A stretch of DNA of 32,702 nt from Minisyncoccota bacterium. GTDB lineage: Bacteria > Patescibacteriota > Minisyncoccia > JAHIHE01 > JAGLIN01. Both the position numbers and the translations under genes were made by a program. The notes under the pieces were generated by a model. The model ran no database searches. It was not told the DNA's origin and saw only the letters and a program-made list of their open reading frames with translations. The stretch covers positions 1 to 32,702 of the forward strand of contig JAGLJF010000031.1 in assembly GCA_023142595.1 (NCBI GenBank). Reading direction: 5' to 3'. Shown here piece by piece: positions 25,040 through 32,702 of the stretch (positions are counted from its first letter, which is position 1; each line of letters begins with the position of its first letter).

Positions 25040-26110
25040 CTACAACTCAATCTCACAACAAAACTTTTTTAAATCACTTTTTAAATAATATTTCGGTAGC
25101 AACTTGTTATACCATAAATCAAAAATAAGCTTTTGTGAAGTATTGGGGATTGCTCTTCCCTCTTTTTTTGCTAATTCGAAATTGATTTTTGCGGCTGGGA
25201 AATTTTCGATTTTAAGCATCTCTAAACGTAATGGTAAATTTTTGTTTATTTTTTGAAGCTCAAGTAAAAATCCTTCCAATTTTTCTTCTGCTAAATTTTC
25301 ATCATAAACATAAGCTGGGACATAGGCATAAAAATCTGCTCCAAGATCAATCAAAAGTTTCGCGGTTTCAAATTGCTCTTGATAAAATTTTTCTTCTGCA
25401 CCGGTTATGATACTGAAATCTTCTTTGGCTGTTCCTTTGAAGCATCCGACAACCCCAACATTTTTTTGACTAAGAACTTTTTGCAAAGGTTTCTTTTGAT
25501 TTTTGATAATTTCCAAAGTTGATAAATTTATATCAACCCAAAGATATGAATCTGGCGATTTTTTCATCATTTCCTCATACACATCAACAATAAGTTCAGG
25601 AACGATCATACACTCTCCTCCACTTATTCTGATAACATTCATAGGAGTTTCGGATTGCTCCTTGATTTTCAAAAACTCATCAACAATTTCCTCAGCGCTG
25701 AAAAATCTACCATATTTTTCACTTCCCGAATTAAGTTCTCTTGGTACAAAACAATAGTTGCAAACATAATTACAACCAGCAACTTGCATCGTAAAAACTT
25801 TTGAGAATTCTCGCAGATTTCTTTTGAGACTATACGAAGCCGAGTATGTTGGATTTTGAAATTCAGTTTTCTTAAATCCATTCTCATCTAAACCTAAATA
25901 TTTTTCAGACCGCTTCTCTTTCTCGCTTGAATTTGCCCAGCTTGGCTTATCGATATAATCTTTGAATCGAAAATAATCGGTCAATACTTTTCGCTCGCCT
26001 GGGTCTTGTCCAGCACCACCTATTTTGGCAAGCAAATATTTGCCATCCTTTATCAAATTTTTACGAAGAGCTTGAGCTCTTTGGCCTGAATTAAACATAG
26101 GTTTAATCAT
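25040..26110 (-). CDS. radical SAM protein
   Basis: QVAGCNYVCNYCFVPRE (CxxxCxxC), ISGGECM. Confidence 0.9.
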   Translation of the reverse strand: MIKPMFNSGQRAQALRKNLIKDGKYLLAKIGGAGQDPGERKVLTDYFRFKDYIDKPSWANSSEKEKRSEKYLGLDENGFKKTEFQNPTYSASYSLKRNLREFSKVFTMQVAGCNYVCNYCFVPRELNSGSEKYGRFFSAEEIVDEFLKIKEQSETPMNVIRISGGECMIVPELIVDVYEEMMKKSPDSYLWVDINLSTLEIIKNQKKPLQKVLSQKNVGVVGCFKGTAKEDFSIITGAEEKFYQEQFETAKLLIDLGADFYAYVPAYVYDENLAEEKLEGFLLELQKINKNLPLRLEMLKIENFPAAKINFELAKKEGRAIPNTSQKLIFDLWYNKLLPKYYLKSDLKKFCCEIEL

Positions 26111-26357
26111 TAAATAAAATACTATATATTAATCTTGCATATTCATCGCTTCATGCTACAATAAAATTAATATGTGAATATATTACCATGTATTTGAGTA
26201 ATGAACAATTTCAGAGATATATTAACAAGAATGTATTATGCATAATAATCAGCCATGAAGAATAGTTAAGGTTTATTTGTGTTTTTTAGGATTAGCTTTT
26301 TCAATAGTCAACAAAGCTTGTAAAATAATATTTAATTAATTACTAACATATAAAATT

Positions 26358-26621
26358 ATGGAAACACCAAAATATCTAATTGAGGAATCTAACGAATTTA
26401 ATAATGCACTTATGGCAGTTAAGAATGAACTAAATTCAAAAGATTATAACTGGTCCTCGAAGAAAGAAGTGGATGGCGAATTCTATATTAATATTTCAGA
26501 AATAAACGGTCCTAACTACGCCAAAGGCAAAGGATCCAGCTACGAAGATGCTTTTAAAGATGGTATAGATAAGTTAGATGAAAAAATAAGGGAAGAACTT
26601 GCCAACAAAACATTAGGATAA
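26358..26621 (+). CDS. small hypothetical protein
   Basis: 87-aa ORF with ATG and upstream AT-rich region; no recognised family. Confidence 0.5.
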   Translation: METPKYLIEESNEFNNALMAVKNELNSKDYNWSSKKEVDGEFYINISEINGPNYAKGKGSSYEDAFKDGIDKLDEKIREELANKTLG

Positions 26622-26775
26622 TAAAATTTCCAACCACATTACATAGCGAAGAATATGCATTTCGAGGCTGGCACTCTTTTTGATTAAACTAGTAATTTGT
26701 ACCAGCATTGCACAAATGTTTTTCCGCACTACTTTCCACAAAACATCGTATATCCTTGAACATTATAAAATATCA

Positions 26776-27337
26776 TCAAATCATTTCTAGTCTTCTAATT
26801 GCGTCATCATACCATGGTTTCGCAATTTTTTTTGCTTCCTCCGATGTAATTCTTTGAAATGTATGAGCAATTTTTTCTTTAACTTCTTTTTCCCTACCTT
26901 ATCTATATAATTACTTATAAAATAATCAATATTATTTTCTAAAAAGCTGAGGTAATCTGCATCTTTCAAAGCATTCTGCTCTTCGTTTCCTCCAACTTCA
27001 TGCCTTGAAACTAACGACTTTACTTTTTCAATTATTTTCTCGTCTGTATTTTGCTGAGATAAAAATTCAGCAATAATTTCAGCGCCTTTCTCTTGATGTT
27101 GTTTTATTAGTTGCTGATCAAAAAAACTTTTTTATTATTTTCAATTCCCTTTAGTCTATTTTTGTTAAAAGCTCTTTCAACGTCATGAGAAATTGCAGCA
27201 ATAAGCATCGCTTCATCCGCCTTGGAATAAATTTGCTTCATTCAAAAAGAAGTTCTCTCAAAATGTTTTAATTTTCTTCCTGAATATTTCAGAAAAGAAT
27301 CTTGCACAAATTTTTCTGTTTTTTTATATAAACTCAT
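26776..27337 (-). pseudogene. HD-domain phosphohydrolase-like pseudogene
   Basis: Concatenated frames: MSLYKKTEKFVQDSFLKYSGRKLKHFERTSF*MKQIYSKADEAMLIAAISHDVERAF... / QQLIKQHQEKGAEIIAEFLS...KDADYLSFLENNIDYF... / EVKEKIAHTFQRITSEEAKKIAKPWYDDAIRRLEMI*; one TGA plus two frameshifts. Confidence 0.8.
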
Positions 27338-27359
27338 ATAATAATTTTTAAAACTAATC

Positions 27360-27767
27360 TCAATCTCTCTGATCCAAGTAATCTTGCAAAATAATTCTGG
27401 CGGCTTCTTGGTCGATAACTTCTCTGAAGTTTTCTCGTTTCACGCCAGAAAGCAACAAATTTTCTTCTGCCATTTTTGAAGTATAAACTTCGTTTATTGT
27501 TTGAATTGGAAGATCGACCTCCTCTTTCAAAAAATCAATAAACTTTTCTGTTTTTCTCGCTTGCTCACTCTCTGCTTTCAAGCCAACTGGAATGCCAACT
27601 AAAAATTCACCAACATCTTCCTTGGCAACGATTTCTTTTATATTCAAAATTGAACTTTCCAACGACTTATTTTCAAGCGTCAAAAGACGACTGGCAAGTT
27701 TTCGATTTTCATCAGAAATTGCCAAGCCAATTTTTCGATCTCCATAGTCAATTGAAAGTATTTTCAT
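27360..27767 (-). CDS. ruvX: putative Holliday junction resolvase RuvX/YqgF
   Basis: MKILSIDYGDRKIGLAISD, VGIPVGL, DQEAARIILQDYL. Confidence 0.93.
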   Translation of the reverse strand: MKILSIDYGDRKIGLAISDENRKLASRLLTLENKSLESSILNIKEIVAKEDVGEFLVGIPVGLKAESEQARKTEKFIDFLKEEVDLPIQTINEVYTSKMAEENLLLSGVKRENFREVIDQEAARIILQDYLDQRD

Positions 27768-27811
27768 AAAATTATTTTACATTCATTAATAACTACACTT
27801 ACTACAAAAAT

Positions 27812-28594
27812 TTATTTTAATTCAGTTAATACTATACACCCCTCGCTTGTCACTGCCACTGTATGTTCAAAATGAGCTGACAATTTTCCGTCTTCTGTTC
27901 GAATCGTCCATTGATCTTCATTATCACAATTTATATGATAATTTCCGACATTTATCATAGGCTCAATAGCAAAAGTCATTCCAGCACACAATTTCATTCC
28001 TTCTCCCTTTTTTCCAAAATTTGGAACTTCTGGCGGTTCATGAATCGATCTTCCAACTCCATGACCAACTAAATCACGAACAACTGAAAATCCATTTTTT
28101 TCAGCATAATCTTGAATTGCAAAACCTATATCACCCATTCTGTTGCCAATTTTTACTTCTTTAATTCCTTGATACAAAGACTCTCTAGTAACGCTAATTA
28201 ATTCCTCTGCCGTCTTACTAATTTTTCCAGCTCCAACAGTAATTGCGCTATCAGCATGAAATCCATTGTATTTTATACCAAAGTCAATACTGACTATATC
28301 CCCCTCTTTAATTTCCTTTCCAAATGGAAATCCGTGAACAATTTCATCATTAACAGAAAAACAAACTGCAGACGGAAAAGGAACTCCTTCTTTGCAAATT
28401 TGATAATCCTTAAAAGAAGATACTACTCCATATTTTTTAATTTGTTTAATTGCAAACTCTTCAATTTCATCTCCATAAACACCAGGAGCAACTTTATCTC
28501 CAAGCAATTTCAAAACATCAGCCATAATTTTTCCAGCCTCTTTCATAATTTCAATTTCTGCTTTGGATTTGAGATTTATTTTTTGTCTAGCCAT
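27812..28594 (-). CDS. map: type I methionine aminopeptidase
   Basis: VNDEIVHGFPF, GDIVSIDFGIKYNGFHADSA, GHGVGRSIHEPPEVPN, FAIEPMI. Confidence 0.97.
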   Translation of the reverse strand: MARQKINLKSKAEIEIMKEAGKIMADVLKLLGDKVAPGVYGDEIEEFAIKQIKKYGVVSSFKDYQICKEGVPFPSAVCFSVNDEIVHGFPFGKEIKEGDIVSIDFGIKYNGFHADSAITVGAGKISKTAEELISVTRESLYQGIKEVKIGNRMGDIGFAIQDYAEKNGFSVVRDLVGHGVGRSIHEPPEVPNFGKKGEGMKLCAGMTFAIEPMINVGNYHINCDNEDQWTIRTEDGKLSAHFEHTVAVTSEGCIVLTELK

Positions 28595-28603
28595 AATTTT
28601 ATA

Positions 28604-29314
28604 TTATTTTTTCATTAATTCAGTTTTCATTTTCTTTGGCATTTTTTCAATTGCATAACGAAGAGCAGTTCTCGGCATTTTTTTCTTGTTTTTATTTACA
28701 TAATTGTAAACTTCACCAAGATAGATATTGCTTGCTTCTTTGAGCATCCAGCCATATCCCTTTTGAACTAAATCATCAGAATCTTCCAAAAGAATATCTG
28801 CAACAGAAAAAGCATTTTCAAGATATTTCTTTTTTCGAAGCGAGTATATCAAACAAACTGCAGAGACTCTTCTCTTCCATCGATTTTTTGATTTGGTCCA
28901 TTTTTCTGTTTTTGGCAAAAACTCTGGAAACTGAAAAATATAATATCCAAAAGCACGAGAACAAAGATCATCACACCTTCCCCAATTTGAAACATATTTC
29001 TCAATCCAAGATTCAAACACTTTAAAATCATTCTTGTTGTACTGATTTTTAATTTTATACATCCAATCAAATGCAATCACAGACTCTTCGGTATATCCTG
29101 ATTTCAACAATTCGTCACACAAAGAAATGATTTTCTTTTTATCTAAATCTTTAATTTCAAAAAAATATTTTTGACTCATCTTCCTGACAAGAGGAACTCG
29201 AACTCCATACAATTTTATATCTTCCTTGAAAAATCTGTAACTACCTTTTTTATATTCCAAATCAATATTACTTTTCAGTTCTTTTCTGATTTTTTGAATA
29301 ATATTGTTTTTCAT
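28604..29314 (-). CDS. DNA alkylation repair (AlkD-like) protein
   Basis: GVRVPLVRKMSQKYF, NWGRCDDLCSRAFGYY, RRVSAVCLIYSLRK, VQKGYGWMLKEAS. Confidence 0.92.
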   Translation of the reverse strand: MKNNIIQKIRKELKSNIDLEYKKGSYRFFKEDIKLYGVRVPLVRKMSQKYFFEIKDLDKKKIISLCDELLKSGYTEESVIAFDWMYKIKNQYNKNDFKVFESWIEKYVSNWGRCDDLCSRAFGYYIFQFPEFLPKTEKWTKSKNRWKRRVSAVCLIYSLRKKKYLENAFSVADILLEDSDDLVQKGYGWMLKEASNIYLGEVYNYVNKNKKKMPRTALRYAIEKMPKKMKTELMKK

Positions 29315-29369
29315 TTTTTAGATTACAGTTAACACAATTATTATATTTAGTGACAATATAGCAATAATT

Positions 29370-30029
29370 TTACTTAATATAACCGAGAATTTCCTCATTT
29401 ATTTCTTCAATAGATTTTTCTCCGTGAATTCTGGTTATCATCTTTTTCTGATCATAATATTCAATTACCGGTTTCATATTCTCTTCATTCCACTGCAATC
29501 TATTCAAAACCTTTTCAGGTGTATCATCTTGCCTTCTATAAACTTCACTGCCACAAATTGGACATTTTGCTTCATCTTCACTTAAATCTTTTCCAACAAT
29601 CAGGGGGTGTGCATTTTTTTTACATAGCTTTCGACTTGAAATTCTTTTCACAGATTCTTCTTTCGAAATATCAATATAAAAAATATAATCAATTTTTTTC
29701 CCAATAGAAGGCAGTTTTTCATTCCAATATTCAATCTCTTTCATAATCCTTGGAGTGCCATCAAATATAATCCCTTTTTCTTTATCAAGTCTATCAAAAC
29801 CCCAATCAAAAACTTCTTTTTTCATAATGTCCCAAGGTACAAATTGCCCTCTCACATTAATAATATCATTAATTTTTCTTCCAATCTCATTATCTTGATT
29901 CGCAATTTCTCTGAGTACATTCCCAGTCTCAAAAATCTGCAAATCAAATTTTTCTGCAAGAAGTCTTGCTTGTGTTCCTTTCCCAGAACCTTGTGGTCCC
30001 ATAATAATAATGTTGATATTCTTTTTCAT
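29370..30029 (-). CDS. adk: adenylate kinase family protein
   Basis: GPQGSGKGTQARLLAEKF, FDGTPRIM, zinc-finger lid CPICGSEVYRRQDDTPEKVLNRL. Confidence 0.88.
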   Translation of the reverse strand: MKKNINIIIMGPQGSGKGTQARLLAEKFDLQIFETGNVLREIANQDNEIGRKINDIINVRGQFVPWDIMKKEVFDWGFDRLDKEKGIIFDGTPRIMKEIEYWNEKLPSIGKKIDYIFYIDISKEESVKRISSRKLCKKNAHPLIVGKDLSEDEAKCPICGSEVYRRQDDTPEKVLNRLQWNEENMKPVIEYYDQKKMITRIHGEKSIEEINEEILGYIK

Positions 30030-30043
30030 TTTATATTTATAAA

Positions 30044-30706
30044 TTATTTATTATTTTTAATATAATTTATTATATCCTTAAAAACATTTTCTACTTCTTG
30101 ATTACCATCAATTTCAATTAGTTTATCATTATTTCTGACATAATCCAAAACTTCAGAAGTTTTGCTATGGTAATCTTTTAATCTTTTTTCAATACTTTTC
30201 AAATTCTCATCTTCTCTTTTTTTAATTATCCCTCCGCAATCAGAACATACTAATTCTTGAATATCACTATCAAGTACAACGACTTTCTCGCACTCTTGAC
30301 AAGTTCCTCTCTTTACCATTCTTTGAATTGCAGCCTCATCACTAATATCAATCAGAAATATATAATCAAGCTTTCTATTAAGTTTCTTCAAGACATTATA
30401 TAAATTTTTAATTTCTGGTAACATCCTCGAAAAATTTTCAAGCATCAATCCTTGTTTTTCATCAACTTTTCTAAACTCATCTTCTGTCATTTTAAAAATC
30501 CATTCCGAAGGAACAAATCCTTCATTCATCGCTGTTTGCACTTTTCTGCCAAATTCTGTCTCTTCCTTTGCCCACTTTCGAAGAATTGCGCCGCTTTGTA
30601 ATCTCTTGAGATTATATTTCTTTGCAAGCATCTCCGCTTGTGTTCCTTTTCCAGAACCAGAAGGTCCGAAAAATAATATATTTAATGGTTTTCTATTCTG
30701 TGTCAT
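30044..30706 (-). CDS. adenylate kinase-like paralogue (divergent NMP motif)
   Basis: GPSGSGKGTQAEMLAKKY, lid cysteines CQECEKV...CSDCGG; LENFSRML replaces the usual (F)DGxPR. Confidence 0.85.
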   Translation of the reverse strand: MTQNRKPLNILFFGPSGSGKGTQAEMLAKKYNLKRLQSGAILRKWAKEETEFGRKVQTAMNEGFVPSEWIFKMTEDEFRKVDEKQGLMLENFSRMLPEIKNLYNVLKKLNRKLDYIFLIDISDEAAIQRMVKRGTCQECEKVVVLDSDIQELVCSDCGGIIKKREDENLKSIEKRLKDYHSKTSEVLDYVRNNDKLIEIDGNQEVENVFKDIINYIKNNK

Positions 30707-31094
30707 AATTATTAATAAATCTTTTTATTTTATTAGAAAATTCAAATTTATTTATTTCTTTTTTTGAAATCCACTGAAATTGGTCGTGTTCAAAACTCAG
30801 TTTTATGTCTCCTAAATTGCAATGACATTTGTATGCAATTGTCACCCAAAATTCTCCATTTTCATCAATATGAGATTCCACATCAAAAGGTTTAATGTCT
30901 TTACAGGTCAGATTTGTCTCTTCTCTTATTTCACGAATTATCCCGTCTAATACATCTTCGCCAAAATCCAATTCCCCTCCTGGCAAATCCCAGCTATTTG
31001 GATTTGATGGTGCCCCAGAAGTTCTGTGTAAAATTAATATTTGACCTTGTTTATTATAAATAATTGCTTTTTGAGATACGCTAACCTTTTTCAT
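30693..31094 (-). CDS. NUDIX hydrolase
   Basis: GGELDFGEDVLDGIIREIREETNL Nudix box. Confidence 0.93.
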   Translation of the reverse strand: MKKVSVSQKAIIYNKQGQILILHRTSGAPSNPNSWDLPGGELDFGEDVLDGIIREIREETNLTCKDIKPFDVESHIDENGEFWVTIAYKCHCNLGDIKLSFEHDQFQWISKKEINKFEFSNKIKRFINNYDTE

Positions 31095-31096
31095 AT

Positions 31097-31513
31097 TTAT
31101 AATTTAAAATATTTTCTCAAAGTCTCTTTATGACCTTCGCGCATATTCATTTGCTCAAATTCATCAACACCGACCCATTTATATTCAATATGCTCATCAC
31201 TTAATCTTATTATATCCTCATTTGTCAAAATTTCAAAATCAAACACAATAAAATGATGATTAATTTCTTCATTAACAAAAGACCACATATTCATCAAATC
31301 TCCCATTTCAAAATTTTCAAATCCAATTTCCTCTTTAATTTCCCTCTGAAAAGTTTCCTCAACGCTTTCTCCATAATCCATTCTTCCTCCTGGCAATTCC
31401 CATCTTTTAGTTGGGGTTTTCAAAAATAAAACCTTATCATCTCTGCACAAAAAACCTCTAATCGAAACTTGTTGAATTTTATCATCTTTCATATTTTTAT
31501 TATAAAACAACAT
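31097..31513 (-). CDS. NUDIX hydrolase
   Basis: GGRMDYGESVEETFQREIKEEIGF Nudix box. Confidence 0.93.
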   Translation of the reverse strand: MLFYNKNMKDDKIQQVSIRGFLCRDDKVLFLKTPTKRWELPGGRMDYGESVEETFQREIKEEIGFENFEMGDLMNMWSFVNEEINHHFIVFDFEILTNEDIIRLSDEHIEYKWVGVDEFEQMNMREGHKETLRKYFKL

Positions 31514-31526
31514 TTATATAAATTTA

Positions 31527-31636
31527 TTGTCATCTCGAAATAAGCCTTAGCGATTGAGAGATCTAAAAATAAACAAAGTCTCACTTACATAATACTACTC
31601 ACAGATTTCTCACCCTATCGGGATTCGAAATGACAA
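31527..31636. repeat. short MITE-like element with imperfect terminal inverted repeats
   Basis: TTGTCATCTCGAA...GAGAGATCT / AGATTTCTC...TTCGAAATGACAA. Confidence 0.6.
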
Positions 31637-31661
31637 ATAAAATAATGAAAAAATAAATATT

Positions 31662-32642
31662 TTACAAAACTGTTTTCTCGTCAATTGAAAAATATTTTTT
31701 CTCAGCGTCAATAGTCGCCTGACATCCAATTGGCATAATATAATTTTCCACATTATGTCCGATTTCACCGATTTCTAAAATTGGAAAAGAATAATCTTTT
31801 GTCACTTCTAAAATTATATCTTTTATTTCTCTATTATTTTCTTTATCTTCCATATTAGAACCATAAAAATGTCCCAAAATCAAACCGCTTATTTCATCAA
31901 ATACTTCTGTTTGTCTAAAATGCGTGAACACGCGATCCATCTCTTCAAGACTAGAAGAAAATGATTCAAGAAATAATATTGATTTTTTATAATCAGGTCT
32001 GAATTTTGTCCCATCTAAATTTACAAGGCAAGTCGTATTTCCTCCAATTAATCTTCCATTTGCTCTTCCTTTTCGAACACAGTGCCATCCATCATATACA
32101 ATATCTTTATTTAATTCGTCTAAACCCTTCCAATTTGGATTTAATGTTAATTGCCTTACATTTCCATCAAACCAAATTTTTATTAAATTTTCTTTAACTA
32201 TAGAAGACATTGGCAAGCCAAAGCCAAAAATCAAATCTGGTCCATGATATGTTATTAAACCAGTTTTTGAAAATATCGGATTCAGTAAAGTTGTTCCGTC
32301 GCTAATTCCAGAAAATATTTTTGGATTTTTCTTTATCAAATCAAAATCTAAACCATCCAAAAGTTGATTAGCAGTTTCTCCTCCAATTGACATAATCACT
32401 GCTTTGACTTTTTTGTCTGCAAAAGCTTCGTGAATGTCATTTAATCTTTCTTCAACTGTCCCTGAAGAATAAAAATATTCTCCTAAAGCATTTTTTTCAA
32501 CTTTTACCTTCAAGCCTAAATCCTCAAGAAATTTCACACCATTATTAAACTGTTTTATAAGCTCATTCGACACTTTGCTTGACGGAGATATGATGCTAAC
32601 TAAATCTCCCTTTTGAAGTTTTTTTGGTTTAATAATTTTCAT
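31662..32642 (-). CDS. S66 family peptidase (LD-carboxypeptidase/MccF-like)
   Basis: LQKGDLVSIISPSSKV, AVIMSIGGETANQLL, FSGISDGTTLL, GRLIGGNTTCLVNL, ILGHF. Confidence 0.9.
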   Translation of the reverse strand: MKIIKPKKLQKGDLVSIISPSSKVSNELIKQFNNGVKFLEDLGLKVKVEKNALGEYFYSSGTVEERLNDIHEAFADKKVKAVIMSIGGETANQLLDGLDFDLIKKNPKIFSGISDGTTLLNPIFSKTGLITYHGPDLIFGFGLPMSSIVKENLIKIWFDGNVRQLTLNPNWKGLDELNKDIVYDGWHCVRKGRANGRLIGGNTTCLVNLDGTKFRPDYKKSILFLESFSSSLEEMDRVFTHFRQTEVFDEISGLILGHFYGSNMEDKENNREIKDIILEVTKDYSFPILEIGEIGHNVENYIMPIGCQATIDAEKKYFSIDEKTVL

Positions 32643-32702
32643 ATATTATTTCATTAAATAATTAGTATTATTTTTTGAAATGAATTACCCCGCAGCAAGC
32701 TG

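Noticed and set aside
26776-27337. TGA recoded as a sense codon (UGA=Trp or Gly)
   Set aside because: hsdM and other genes appear to terminate at TGA (ATGA overlap with the RelA/SpoT gene), and the HD gene also has frameshifts, so decay or sequence error is simpler.
1-32702. tRNA or rRNA genes (e.g. as integration target)
   Set aside because: No cloverleaf or conserved rRNA sequence recognised near either att-like site or elsewhere; not exhaustively excluded without a covariance search.

Overview
AT-rich bacterial window, possibly Patescibacteria/CPR-like (inferred from low GC and gene repertoire; not proven). Ordinary host genes occupy about 20.4-32.7 kb: a coiled-coil/C39-like peptidase, MFS transporter, gltX, radical SAM, ruvX, map, AlkD-like, two adenylate-kinase paralogues, two NUDIX genes and an S66 peptidase. 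About 2.06-20.35 kb looks like a single ~18.2-kb integrated element. Its ends carry imperfect ~58-bp direct repeats sharing an exact 17-bp core (GGTTTTACGACATAAAA), with a tyrosine recombinase next to the left copy. The right part (15.0-20.2 kb) is a filamentous-phage (inovirus-like) module: HUH Rep, Zot-like ATPase, pVI-like and pIII-like membrane proteins, a 47-aa major coat protein absent from the ORF track, small TM and candidate ssDNA-binding proteins, and no secretin. A second gene encodes signal peptide + DUF1566/lectin-like domain + an almost identical copy of the coat-protein helix, i.e. an apparent natural phage-display fusion. The left and middle cargo holds an MBL-fold/membrane-protein pair, a LexA/S24-like repressor and a type I RM locus. 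In that locus a RelA/SpoT-domain gene and a TM-protein gene lie between hsdM and hsdS by overlapping reading frames, resembling the prrC layout. A Fic-like gene with the catalytic His replaced by Gln lies between hsdS and hsdR, preceded by four direct repeats in two 22-bp-spaced pairs. Several small or broken genes missed by the ORF track are also reported.
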